A stretch of DNA of 64,000 nt from Clostridium sp. C8-1-8 (lineage in GTDB: Bacteria > Bacillota > Clostridia > Clostridiales > Clostridiaceae): positions 143,442 to 207,441 of the forward strand of contig NZ_JAABNO010000009.1 of assembly GCF_009928445.1 (NCBI RefSeq), given 5' to 3'. Positions 22,219 to 30,823 of this stretch are shown here, piece after piece. The notes below the pieces were generated by a model. It ran no database searches and was not told where the DNA came from. It saw only the letters and a program-made list of their open reading frames with translations. The stretch's first letter is position 1. Every line of letters starts with the position of its first letter. The position numbers were made by a program, and so were the translations under genes.

Positions 22219-22274
22219 GATGTACCACTTCAATGCGAAAATCTAAGTTTTACTATGAAGTGGAGCGTCTACAT
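22219..22274 (+). repeat. family C leader element, copy 4 (upstream of telA)
   Basis: A palindrome GATGTACCACTTCA...TGAAGTGGAGCGTCTACAT with AAAAT/GTTTT inner pairing, six bases after copy 3. It ends about 15 bases before the telA ribosome site AATAGGAGG. Confidence 0.65.
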
Positions 22275-22297
22275 ATAGCTAATAGGAGGAACCTAGA

Positions 22298-23446
22298 ATG
22301 AAAGATGGAATAAACGAAAATCTTGATATTACACCAAGCTTGACCTTTGATCCTTTTGAGGAAGAAGTTAATAATTCAGTTAAGGTTCAAGAAGAGAAAA
22401 AGAAAGCAGATGTATTTGATGATAGTTTTTTAACTGAAGAAGAAAAAAAGATGGTCAATGACTTTGTAGATAAAATAGACATTAATAACTCTAATTCCAT
22501 TCTTAAATACGGAGTTGGTGCTCAGAAGAAAATAGCTGATTTTTCTGAAAGTGCCTTAAATAATATCAAAACTAAGGAATTAGGCGAAATTGGGGATATG
22601 CTTACCAATGTGGTATCGGAACTAAAAGGCTTTGAGAATGAAGAAGAGAAAAAGGGATTTTTAGGGTTATTTAAAAAGACTTCAGAAAAGATAACCCGTA
22701 TGAAAGCAAAATACGAGAAGGTTGAAGGTAATATTAATAAGATTAGTAATGAACTTGAGAATCATCAAGTACAGCTTTTAAAAGACATAGCTATGCTTGA
22801 CAAAATGTATGAAATAAATAAGGTTTATTTTAAAGAGTTATCAATGTATATCTTTGCAGGTAAAAAGAAGCTGGAAAAGCTTCAAAATGAGGATCTTCCT
22901 AGATTGGCTGAGAGAGCAACTGCATCAGGACTTCCAGAAGATGCTCAAGCGACTAATGACTTTATGGCACTTTGCAATCGCTTTGAAAAGAAAATACATG
23001 ATTTAGAATTGACTAGAATGATTTCTCTTCAGATGGCACCTCAGATAAGATTAGTTCAAAACAATGATTCCTTGATGTCTGAAAAGATACAATCAACTCT
23101 TGTCAATACTATTCCGCTGTGGAAAAGTCAGATTGTTTTAGCTCTAGGGGTTGCGCACTCTACTAATGCCGCTAGAGTTCAGAATGAAGTCACAAATATG
23201 ACTAATGAGCTTTTAAGAAAGAATGCAGAGATGCTTAAAATGTCAACTATTGAGACCGCTAAAGAATCAGAAAGAGGTATTGTTGATATTGATACGCTTA
23301 AAGCAACAAATGAGTCCTTGATATCTACTCTTGATGAAGTGCTTAGAATTCAAACTGAAGGACGTCAGAAGCGTAGAGAAGCTGAAGTAGAGTTGCAGCA
23401 TATCGAAGAACAGCTTAAGAATAAGCTTTTAAGTCTTAGAGGATAG
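22298..23446 (+). CDS. telA: TelA/KlaA toxic-anion resistance family protein
   Basis: A 382-residue cytoplasmic, mostly helical protein. Features of the TelA/YaaN family: N-terminal acidic tail (1-55), LTEEEKKMVNDFVDKIDI, a GVGAQKKIADFSESAL segment, the LLKDIAMLDKMYEINKVYF region and the C-terminal QTEGRQKRREAEVELQ helix. Family members are linked to tellurite or antimicrobial stress tolerance; mechanism is unsettled. It pairs with xpaC as in Bacillus. AATAGGAGG precedes the ATG. Its 187-base leader contains two family C hairpins, so it may be regulated separately from xpaC. Confidence 0.9.
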   Translation: MKDGINENLDITPSLTFDPFEEEVNNSVKVQEEKKKADVFDDSFLTEEEKKMVNDFVDKIDINNSNSILKYGVGAQKKIADFSESALNNIKTKELGEIGDMLTNVVSELKGFENEEEKKGFLGLFKKTSEKITRMKAKYEKVEGNINKISNELENHQVQLLKDIAMLDKMYEINKVYFKELSMYIFAGKKKLEKLQNEDLPRLAERATASGLPEDAQATNDFMALCNRFEKKIHDLELTRMISLQMAPQIRLVQNNDSLMSEKIQSTLVNTIPLWKSQIVLALGVAHSTNAARVQNEVTNMTNELLRKNAEMLKMSTIETAKESERGIVDIDTLKATNESLISTLDEVLRIQTEGRQKRREAEVELQHIEEQLKNKLLSLRG

Positions 23447-23526
23447 GTTTGATTAAAATTATCTAATTAAATAATGTAAAAAGAGTTTATTAATCTAATT
23501 TAGATTATAGATAAGTTAATATAGTC

Positions 23527-23566
23527 AAAAAAGTCGCTGGAGTTGAGAACTTCAGCGACTTTTTTC
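23527..23566 (+). terminator. intrinsic terminator of the xpaC-telA unit
   Basis: AAAAAAGTCGCTGGAGTT/AACTTCAGCGACTTTTTT, a near-perfect 18-bp stem with T-run. Its core GTCGC/GCGAC resembles the family A terminator. Confidence 0.95.
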
Positions 23567-23576
23567 TTTATAGAAC

Positions 23577-23660
23577 AAGATAAGTTTTTTAGCTAAACCT
23601 AGTTGTTTCAAGTAGCCCACCGAATAAGCTTGTTTGAACAACTTTTTACTATAAATAAAA
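23577..23660 (+). repeat. partial family A head box and hairpin upstream of the glycosyltransferase
   Basis: TTTTTTAGCTAAACCTAGTT (about 23586-23605) matches the head of A copies at 958, 2245 and 43221; the CTGCCAG core is absent. GTTGTTTCAAG/CTTGTTTGAACAAC followed by TTTTTAC forms a terminator-like hairpin (about 23604-23653). Confidence 0.5.
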
Positions 23661-23761
23661 GTTTTTATTAAAGTTAAGTATGTTATACAAACTACCTAAC
23701 ATGGGAAAAATAATAAATAGTTTTAAAATTACTATGAATTTTTACTAGCAGGAGAATTTAT

Positions 23762-25228
23762 ATGAATGTATTTAACACTAAGCCTTTAGATAGAATAATA
23801 AAATTTATAGAAAGGTTGTATTATCTTCTCATAATCTTAATATTAATAGTAGCTTGCTTCAATATATTTTATAGATTGGGAGTATGTCCTATACGTAGCT
23901 GGGATGAAGCGAGACATGGCGTAAGTGCATATGAGATGATAAAATCAAATAATTACATAGTTAATACATATGGATACAGTAATGATTACTGGAACCTAAA
24001 GCCACCAATAAGCTTCTGGTCTATAGTAATAGGGTATAAGCTCGCTGGATACACTACTTTGGGTTTAAGGCTACTATCAGCTATTGCAGGTTTAGCAACA
24101 ATATTTATAGTAGCATGGTTTAGTTTTACTTTATATGGTCGAATTGAATCATTGGTTTCAACTGTTGTCATGACTACAACCATGCCTTATATTATAGACC
24201 ACTGTGCAAGATCAGGGGATCCAGACTCAATATATGTTCTTTTTTTTACTATAGCTATATTATCACTAATTCTATTTGAAAGAAATAAAAAGTGGTTATA
24301 TGTTTTTGGGGTAGCCTTTGCCTTTGCATTTCTCACGAAGAGCTGGCATGCAGGAAATATTATAGTTATAGGCATAATATATTTTTTGCTTAGGAAGAAG
24401 CTATTCAAGATAAAAATTAAATATATAATTGGCGCCATAATAAGCGCTGTAATCCCTGTTTTAGTATGGATAGTACTAAGATATCAAAGAGATGGATTAA
24501 ACTTTATAAACACCATGGTAGGTTATGATTTGATAGCTAGAAGTTCAAGTTGCTTGGAAGGGCATACGGGGGGGCTAACTTATTATGTTGATTACCTTCA
24601 AGGAAACTATTTCTACTGTATAGTCGTATTTGTAAGTGGAATACTATCATTTTTCACCTCACTTAAAAAATACATTTCCAATAAGATATATGTAGATGGG
24701 ATTACTCTTATGTGTACGTGGGTTCTTGTTCCTTTTATTCTATACAGCATTGTAAAAACTAAAATTAATTGGTATATACTTCCTATATATCCTGCTATGG
24801 CTATAGCAATTGGCATAACTGTGAGTATTATACTAAAGGAACAAGAGAGAAATATATTATCTCAGTTATTTATAATTGCTATGGTAACTTTTTCTGTATA
24901 TAAATACGAAGTTATAATATCTCGAAACATTTCAATCATAACGATGGATAGTAATCAGGAACTAATGAAGGTTATAGGAAATAACTTAGAGTATAAAGGT
25001 AAGCCGTTATATATGTACAACTGCGAAAGAGAACAAAACGTTTTTTTAAGTGCAGAGCTTTATGCTGATTTAAAGCCAAGTAATGAAGGTCTTGAAGGAT
25101 TTTTAAAGGATAGTACAAAAAATGCTATGTTATTTGTAACAAAAGATCAGTTCAATAAACTTGGTAATGAAAGGTATAAGTTAAAGCTACTTCTAGAAGG
25201 TGATGGAGCTTATATATTTACTAAATAG
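23762..25228 (+). CDS. integral membrane glycosyltransferase, PMT/ArnT-like
   Basis: A 488-residue protein with about ten to eleven membrane helices. The first extracellular loop holds RSWDEARHGVSAYEM, with the catalytic-type Asp-Glu after a membrane helix, and NLKPPISFW, both typical of polyprenyl-phosphate sugar-dependent GT39/GT83 (PMT/ArnT-like) enzymes. The C-terminal ~90 residues are soluble. Such enzymes add sugars to proteins, lipid A or wall polymers; the acceptor is unknown. A weak ribosome site (AGCAGGAG) precedes the ATG. It seems monocistronic. Confidence 0.85.
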   Translation: MNVFNTKPLDRIIKFIERLYYLLIILILIVACFNIFYRLGVCPIRSWDEARHGVSAYEMIKSNNYIVNTYGYSNDYWNLKPPISFWSIVIGYKLAGYTTLGLRLLSAIAGLATIFIVAWFSFTLYGRIESLVSTVVMTTTMPYIIDHCARSGDPDSIYVLFFTIAILSLILFERNKKWLYVFGVAFAFAFLTKSWHAGNIIVIGIIYFLLRKKLFKIKIKYIIGAIISAVIPVLVWIVLRYQRDGLNFINTMVGYDLIARSSSCLEGHTGGLTYYVDYLQGNYFYCIVVFVSGILSFFTSLKKYISNKIYVDGITLMCTWVLVPFILYSIVKTKINWYILPIYPAMAIAIGITVSIILKEQERNILSQLFIIAMVTFSVYKYEVIISRNISIITMDSNQELMKVIGNNLEYKGKPLYMYNCEREQNVFLSAELYADLKPSNEGLEGFLKDSTKNAMLFVTKDQFNKLGNERYKLKLLLEGDGAYIFTK

Positions 25229-25460
25229 TGATATTGATAAAAGGTCTTTATGATAAAAAGTATGAGGATTGATACTATATTAAGTATTTTAGTATAGTAT
25301 CAATTATTTTATATATACTTAAATTGATTATTGATATATAATTTTTCGCATGATATATTAAAAATAGGGCATTAAGCTTTCAAAAGCTTTGAATGATGTT
25401 ATATATATAAGAAACCTTAATAGATAACATAGCTTAAGAGCGTATAAAAGGGGAGAGAGG
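25229..25460. other. intergenic, upstream of the GH43 pair
   Basis: An AT-rich hairpin (TTGATACTATATTAAG...TATAGTATCAA, about 25271-25302) may end the glycosyltransferase transcript. AAGCTTTCAAAAGCTT (about 25374-25389) is a short palindrome. No gene seen. Confidence 0.45.
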
Positions 25461-26645
25461 ATGGAAGATAATATGGTATATACTTTAAAAAATATTAAAA
25501 CATTAATACCAAACTTCATCGGTGCTAATACTATAAAAGCAACTAATGAATATAGGATTTATGAAACCGTTTATACTGATGAGGATACTTCTAGTAGTAT
25601 AAATCTATTTACAGCTAAAAGTTTGGAAGAAGAATTTGTATCACGTTTACCTGTTATAAGTTCAAATGTGAATGACAGAGTTTCTGCAGAAAATCCTCAT
25701 CCTGTTTTAGAGATTGAGACAGGAGAACATTATCTGTTTTATGGAGATGGAAGAGATGGTATATATGCATTGCATTTAAATCCGAGAAATGGGCTAGCAC
25801 ATATAGAAGGTTTTGGTACTTGCGTTGCTAAAAGGCCTAAATGGGTTGGAGAAGCTATAAGCGAACCTTATGTTGTATACAATGAAAAGACAAGCTATTA
25901 TTATTTATTCGTAGTTTATGGTGATAAGAACATAGATGCCAATATAAGAGTAGGAAGAAGTAAAAAGATAACTGGTCCTTATTTAGATGTAAACAATAGA
26001 GATCTTACAGATCCGTATGACTATAAATCTGAGATCGGTTATATGATTTCCTGTGGCTATAGGTTTGACGATTCTTTTGGAAGGAGTGCAGTAAGCAGGC
26101 CTTTGGTGTTTAAAAGAGAGGATAGTAAGTGGTTTTTCTTACAAGAAGGATTAGCTAATATCAAAGAAAAGGAAAAAATCTTTGAAGTTAGAGAGTTATT
26201 ATGGACTCCAGATGGATGGCCGGTTATAAGTCCTGAGCTCTACAGAGAAATTCAAGAAGAAACACTAACACTGGAGGACTTAATTGGTCATTATGAGTTT
26301 ATTAAACTTACCCCTACTTTGCCTCAGGGAGTTTTCAATTCTGTATCCTTAGATATATTAGCTAAAGAAATGCAAGGTGCAAGCAGTACTAGAAATTCTT
26401 GGGCAGTAAAGATGCCTGAATATGCTGAGGGAAGAATAGAGCTAGGGGGAAGTATAAGGGGAGCTTGGAAGCTTATAGACTTTCAAACAATAGAGTTTAC
26501 CTATGTAAACTATAAAGAAACTTATATAATAAAGCAAGCTTATGATAATGAATTAGGTAAGCCTACTATTATTCTGACTGGAAAAGATACCAATGGAGTA
26601 GCTTGCTTTGCAAAAAAATGTGACTTACCTAAGTTTGAGTTTTAA
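25461..26645 (+). CDS. GH43-like protein lacking catalytic aspartates (probable pseudoenzyme)
   Basis: A 394-residue paralogue of the next gene product; they share long blocks (VGRSK.ITGPY, DGWPVISPE, LPQGVFNS). Compared with its neighbour it lacks the first blade containing the base Asp43, the second Asp (155 in the neighbour) is replaced in ENPHPVLEIE, and the GPGHN loop has become SAVSRP; the acid Glu appears retained in ISEPYVVY. It is thus predicted to be non-hydrolytic, perhaps a sugar-binding or partner subunit. No signal peptide. AAAAGGGGAGAGAGG precedes the ATG, and the active paralogue starts 12 bases after its stop. Confidence 0.75.
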   Translation: MEDNMVYTLKNIKTLIPNFIGANTIKATNEYRIYETVYTDEDTSSSINLFTAKSLEEEFVSRLPVISSNVNDRVSAENPHPVLEIETGEHYLFYGDGRDGIYALHLNPRNGLAHIEGFGTCVAKRPKWVGEAISEPYVVYNEKTSYYYLFVVYGDKNIDANIRVGRSKKITGPYLDVNNRDLTDPYDYKSEIGYMISCGYRFDDSFGRSAVSRPLVFKREDSKWFFLQEGLANIKEKEKIFEVRELLWTPDGWPVISPELYREIQEETLTLEDLIGHYEFIKLTPTLPQGVFNSVSLDILAKEMQGASSTRNSWAVKMPEYAEGRIELGGSIRGAWKLIDFQTIEFTYVNYKETYIIKQAYDNELGKPTIILTGKDTNGVACFAKKCDLPKFEF

Positions 26646-26656
26646 GGAGGATAATC

Positions 26657-27991
26657 ATGGCTAAATTTGATAATTGTAATATAGAATTTCCAAGTAAGCC
26701 ACCAGTTCCAGTGGCTAAACCAATCTTTGTACCAGGTGAAAAACCAGAAGAGCCAGATAAATTAAGTTTATGGGGATCACACGATCCTGCTATATACCAT
26801 GACCCTGTGTCAGGCAATTATTACACTTATTGTACTGGAGCAATAGCTAGAAGGTCCAAGGATATGATTACTTGGGAAAATATAGGCAAGGTTGTTGAGA
26901 ATCCACCAAAGGAATCCATTGATTGGGTTGGAGATAATGGTATATGGGCTCCAGATATAATTAAGGTAGGTAATGAATACAGATTATATTGTTCTAACTC
27001 TACTTGGGGAGTGCGTCAATCCTGCATATTCCTTGCTGTGGCTGACAATGCAGAAGGGCCATTTATTCCTAGAGGCTGTGTTTTAAAAACCAGTGAAGAT
27101 ATGCCTGTTAATGCTATAGATGCAAATCTTATAGTAGATGAAAAAACAGGAGAGCAGTATATGGCCTACGGATCTTTTTGGGGCGGATGTCATATAATAA
27201 AGCTTGATGAAAACACAGGTTTAGCTGCAGAAGAAGGAATAGGTAAATGTATAGCTCGTAGACCAAAGTGGGCTGATTGTGCTATAGAAGGACCTTATAT
27301 AAGATATAATCCAGACACAGAATACTACTATCTATTCGTTTCTTATGGATCACTAAAAAGTGATTACAATATAAGAGTTGGAAGAAGTAAGAATGTCACA
27401 GGACCATACTATGACGTTAATGGAAGAGATATGAATGATCTAGAGGATTACAGAAATGAAGTTGGATATATGGTTGCCTGCGGGTATCATTTCAAAGATG
27501 GTCAAGGATATATGGGACCAGGGCACAATTCAGTTTTAAGAGACTTTGATAACCAATGGTATCTGGTATGCCATATAAGAGAGCATGACTTTAAGGTGCC
27601 TCAAATATCCACTATGCATATATACAAGATGTTCTGGACACCTGATGGATGGCCAGTGATTAATCCAGAATGTTATGCAGGTGAAAAAACTCAAAATATA
27701 AGCAAAGAGTTTATTGCAGGAGAATATGAGAGAATAAAACTAGTACCATCTATACCTCAAGGAGTTTTCAATTCAGTTCCTATGACCTTAGCAGAGGACG
27801 GAAAGTTTACATGCTGCTCAATTAATGGACACTGGGAATATGTTGATGGTACTACAATTGTAATTTCTTATGGTAATATTGTTGAGACATATAAGGTAAC
27901 TCCAGCTTGGGACTGGCAATTAGATGAACCAACTCTTTCAATTACTGGAAAAGATCAATATGGAGTTGCAGTATGGGGAAAGAAATTATAG
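26657..27991 (+). CDS. GH43 family hydrolase, probable intracellular arabinanase/arabinosidase
   Basis: A 444-residue five-bladed beta-propeller GH43 enzyme. The catalytic triad is visible: base Asp43 (GSHDPAIYHD), pKa-modulating Asp155 (NAIDANLI) and acid Glu211 (AIEGPYI); GPGHNS supplies the conserved His near the metal site. A C-terminal beta domain (about 350-444) follows. No signal peptide, so it likely acts on imported arabino-oligosaccharides. AAGGAGGATAATC precedes the ATG. It is translated right after a degenerate paralogue in the same operon. Arabinan endo-hydrolase is the closest family guess; xylosidase is possible. Confidence 0.9.
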   Translation: MAKFDNCNIEFPSKPPVPVAKPIFVPGEKPEEPDKLSLWGSHDPAIYHDPVSGNYYTYCTGAIARRSKDMITWENIGKVVENPPKESIDWVGDNGIWAPDIIKVGNEYRLYCSNSTWGVRQSCIFLAVADNAEGPFIPRGCVLKTSEDMPVNAIDANLIVDEKTGEQYMAYGSFWGGCHIIKLDENTGLAAEEGIGKCIARRPKWADCAIEGPYIRYNPDTEYYYLFVSYGSLKSDYNIRVGRSKNVTGPYYDVNGRDMNDLEDYRNEVGYMVACGYHFKDGQGYMGPGHNSVLRDFDNQWYLVCHIREHDFKVPQISTMHIYKMFWTPDGWPVINPECYAGEKTQNISKEFIAGEYERIKLVPSIPQGVFNSVPMTLAEDGKFTCCSINGHWEYVDGTTIVISYGNIVETYKVTPAWDWQLDEPTLSITGKDQYGVAVWGKKL

Positions 27992-27997
27992 ATATGT

Positions 27998-28030
27998 AGA
28001 GCAGGAGAAATCCTGCTCTTTTACTTTTTT
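27998..28030 (+). terminator. intrinsic terminator of the GH43 pair
   Basis: AGAGCAGGA-GAAA-TCCTGCTCT hairpin followed by TTTTACTTTTTT. Confidence 0.93.
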
Positions 28031-28249
28031 ATCTATGAATTATCTAATATGGAAGGACTTTTGCAAAGTATGATAAAAGAAATTTAACTTTGTAGAAGAT
28101 TATATAGCAGGTGAATTTTATGATAAGTATGGACAAATGGTTCAAATACTTATGATTGTGAAAAGATAAAACCAAAAAAATTGTAGCTGTAAATATTTAT
28201 TCATATGCTGTATAATTGTGTATGTTTTGTTATTAAATTGGAGGTGCTC

Positions 28250-29209
28250 ATGGAAACTTCAACAAAGAATAAACAATCGGATAATATAATAAATGATATG
28301 GTTCATAATGCTTTTTGTGACGTAAAAATGATAGAAGCAGTAGAATTGACAGAAGGATTTTTTAATGTAGCTTATAGAGTAAAACTATCAGATGGTAGGT
28401 ATACAATACTTAAAATTGCCCCATCTAAAGATACTATTATCATGACCCACGAGAAAAATATAATGAAAACAGAAGTTGAGGTTATGAAGCTAATTGAAAA
28501 AAATACTAATATACCAGTTCCTAAGGTTCTTTATTACGATAATAGTAATGAATTATGTGATTCAGATTATTTTTTTATGTCCAAGCTCCCCGGAGAGAGT
28601 CTAAGTTCCATAGGAGAAAAGCTTAATGATACTGAAAAAAATAATATTAATTATAAAGTTGGAGAGTATAACCAAGTTATAAACAGCTTTAAAGGAAAAA
28701 AGTTTGGATACTACGGACAGCCAGATAAGCAAGGTGTTGAATGGTTTGAGGTCTTTTATAGTATGATTAATGATGCTATTTATGATGCCAAGGTACTTAA
28801 TATTGATATAGGTGTTGAGCCTGAAACTATAAGACGGCTGCTAGTAAAAGATAAAGAAATATTTAAGGAAGTTAAAGAACCCAAATTAGTACATTGGGAT
28901 TTGTGGGCTGGTAATGTTTTTGTTAAGGATGGTAATATAACTGGATTAATAGACTTTGAGAGATACCTATGGGCAGATGTGCTTATGGAGGTAGGATTTA
29001 GGTCTTATGGATACGATGAGGATTTTTATAAGGGCTATGGAGTAGATGTATTGACTGATAACCAGAAAAAGCGTGTTAGGTGGTATGATCTATATTTATT
29101 CTTAATCTCAGTTTTAGAGTGTGATTATAGACAATATGCAGATAGAGGAGCATATAACTGGGCAAGGCAGATGATAGAAGAAACTACTGGCATACTTAAA
29201 AATAGGTGA
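28250..29209 (+). CDS. APH/choline-kinase-like phosphotransferase
   Basis: A 319-residue kinase-like protein. I choose ATG 28250 (METSTKNKQ), which has GGAGGTGCTC directly before it; longer in-frame starts lack a ribosome site. The phosphate-binding loop region (TEGFFNVAYRVKL), catalytic loop HWDLWAGNVF (HxDxxxxN) and metal-binding IDFERYLWAD are intact. This fold phosphorylates aminoglycosides, choline, homoserine, fructosamine or other small molecules; the substrate is not identifiable, so a drug-resistance role should not be assumed. It is a single gene between terminators. Confidence 0.85.
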   Translation: METSTKNKQSDNIINDMVHNAFCDVKMIEAVELTEGFFNVAYRVKLSDGRYTILKIAPSKDTIIMTHEKNIMKTEVEVMKLIEKNTNIPVPKVLYYDNSNELCDSDYFFMSKLPGESLSSIGEKLNDTEKNNINYKVGEYNQVINSFKGKKFGYYGQPDKQGVEWFEVFYSMINDAIYDAKVLNIDIGVEPETIRRLLVKDKEIFKEVKEPKLVHWDLWAGNVFVKDGNITGLIDFERYLWADVLMEVGFRSYGYDEDFYKGYGVDVLTDNQKKRVRWYDLYLFLISVLECDYRQYADRGAYNWARQMIEETTGILKNR

Positions 29210-29297
29210 TTACATTATTTTTAAAAAAGTTATTAAGATTTAGCAATATTACAGTACAGTGTTTAATATGGCTTAAATTATAATTGGAGGATTGAGA

Positions 29298-30224
29298 ATG
29301 TTTGATTTTTTAAAGAAGAGGCCTAAAAAGAAAGAAGACAGGGAAGAGAATAGACAAGATACCACTGTAAATAAGATGGTGACTGAGAATACTAGTAATG
29401 AAGAAGTAATAAAGAACAATGAGCCAAGCTTTGCATTATATATGTTATTTTACGATTCCTTTGCTTTAAAAAATGAAGAAGTTGAAGAGAGAATAAAGCA
29501 AATTGATAATGACAAGGTTTGGATAAAGCCTTTGTTTGATTTAGACGGAAAAGAAGGCTTATACTGCTATGTTGGAATAAATAATCATACCTTTAGATTG
29601 TTTGGTATAGATGCTCCAATTCCAAATGAAATAGCTGATTACACAATAAACTGTTCTTATGGGAATGAAGTTGAGCTTCTTAGAATGAAAGAACATAAAT
29701 ATCACATCATTGCGTTTTATGAAGGAGAATGTAAGGATAAGAATGAAATATTAAATGCTTATTCGAAGTTAGCTTATGGATTTTTGAATTGTGATTTAGT
29801 AGGACTAGCCAATCCTTATAGTTGGAATAGTTTAATTCCTTCACTGATTGAAGGAATGGTAGAAGATGAAAAGACGAAGATATTTGCAACAACTCCAGCG
29901 ATGATGGTTTGGAGAAGTTTTATAAAAATACCTTACAACAATGGAGTTTGGTTTGTTACAAAGGGAAATAATTTATACGATATATATGAGTATGCGTATT
30001 TTGGTAATTTAGAAGAAACTCAAGAGATATATGATATTTTTGAGAGCATATTTAATTATGCATATGAAACAAAGGCTGTTATAATGGCTGGACATACTAT
30101 TCAGGTTGATGAAAATACCTATTTAAAATTTAGAGAAGTCTACGAGTTGGAGAATGACCTACAAGGAGAAAGCGTCGGTACTTTGGTGATAGAGAAAATT
30201 ACTGAGGATAAGATTAATAAGTAA
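29298..30224 (+). CDS. uncharacterised protein, possibly DUF4261-like C-terminus
   Basis: A 308-residue soluble protein; ATG 29298 follows TTGGAGGATTGAGA. The first 45 residues are Lys/Glu-rich and probably disordered. Residues about 55-205 form one unknown domain (FALYMLFYDSF, PLFDLDGKEGLYCYVG); residues about 215-300 (MMVWRSFIKIPYNNGVWFVTKG, then YETKAVIMAGHTIQVDE) resemble the C-terminal domain called DUF4261, a weak match from memory. No signal peptide or membrane helix. Context gives no function. Confidence 0.5.
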   Translation: MFDFLKKRPKKKEDREENRQDTTVNKMVTENTSNEEVIKNNEPSFALYMLFYDSFALKNEEVEERIKQIDNDKVWIKPLFDLDGKEGLYCYVGINNHTFRLFGIDAPIPNEIADYTINCSYGNEVELLRMKEHKYHIIAFYEGECKDKNEILNAYSKLAYGFLNCDLVGLANPYSWNSLIPSLIEGMVEDEKTKIFATTPAMMVWRSFIKIPYNNGVWFVTKGNNLYDIYEYAYFGNLEETQEIYDIFESIFNYAYETKAVIMAGHTIQVDENTYLKFREVYELENDLQGESVGTLVIEKITEDKINK

Positions 30225-30249
30225 TACTACTTTTTAGAACTTATTATTT

Positions 30250-30381
30250 AGACTATGTTAAAGTAACCTGTTGAAATTAAGTGGTCAGTCATTAGATGCT
30301 TAGATGAGCCTAGGCTAATAGCTCGATTATGTAGCCGCTCTTTTATAACCACTTAATTTCAAGCATATTTTTAAGTATAAC
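30250..30381. mobile_element. family B MITE, copy 1 (132 bp, with target duplication)
   Basis: A 132-bp palindromic element whose ends AGACTATGTTAAAGT and AGTTATACTTAAAAA (reverse complement) match, with long inner arms TTGAAATTAAGTGGT. It is flanked by the 8-bp direct repeat TATTATTT (30242-30249 and 30382-30389), a target-site duplication. No coding capacity, so it would be moved in trans by a related transposase. Confidence 0.8.
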
Positions 30382-30398
30382 TATTATTTGAATAAGTC

Positions 30399-30761
30399 CT
30401 ATTTACCAAAAAGCATTTTTAAAGATATTGCAATCATGAATAAAGCAAAGCTTTTTTTTAATAAATCAGGAGATATAGCCTGAGCAATTTTACTTCCTAC
30501 TAAAGAACCTATAAGAACCATAAGGCATATTGTTATACCACCTCTTATATCTACATTTCCATTCTTGTAGTATTCAATAAAACCCAAAATGCCAACTGGA
30601 GGAAGTAGAACAGCTAGCGAGGTGCCTTGGGCTTTGAGCTGGGAAAAACTGCATAAGTATATAAGTGCAGGAACGATTATCACTCCTCCGCCAATACCAA
30701 ATAAACCACTTAAAATACCGGCCAAAAGACCAATTACAATAAATAATATAATATTATACAT
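30399..30761 (-). CDS. half-size TauE/SafE-family membrane transporter
   Basis: A 120-residue protein (start MYNIILF at 30761, preceded by GAGAGGT; a longer start at 30776 is possible) with about four membrane helices and the conserved GLLAGILSGLFGIGGGVIIVP motif of sulfite/organosulfonate exporters. Typical members have two such halves (~250 residues); this one carries a single half and would need to dimerise. It is a complete ORF, and single-half versions are known in Firmicutes. It lies 62 bases after the divergently controlled MATE gene on the same strand and may be co-transcribed. Confidence 0.8.
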   Translation of the reverse strand: MYNIILFIVIGLLAGILSGLFGIGGGVIIVPALIYLCSFSQLKAQGTSLAVLLPPVGILGFIEYYKNGNVDIRGGITICLMVLIGSLVGSKIAQAISPDLLKKSFALFMIAISLKMLFGK

Positions 30762-30823
30762 TTTCATACCTCTCATATTTTTATTTATAGTATTTCACCC
30801 AGACAGTATTTTATCTATAAAAT

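Noticed and set aside
28250..29209. Antibiotic-resistance aminoglycoside phosphotransferase
   Set aside because: Only the shared kinase fold is visible; many family members act on metabolites and no resistance context is present.
30399..30761. TauE gene as a truncated pseudogene
   Set aside because: It has a start, an intact single-half domain and a natural stop, and half-size forms are known.
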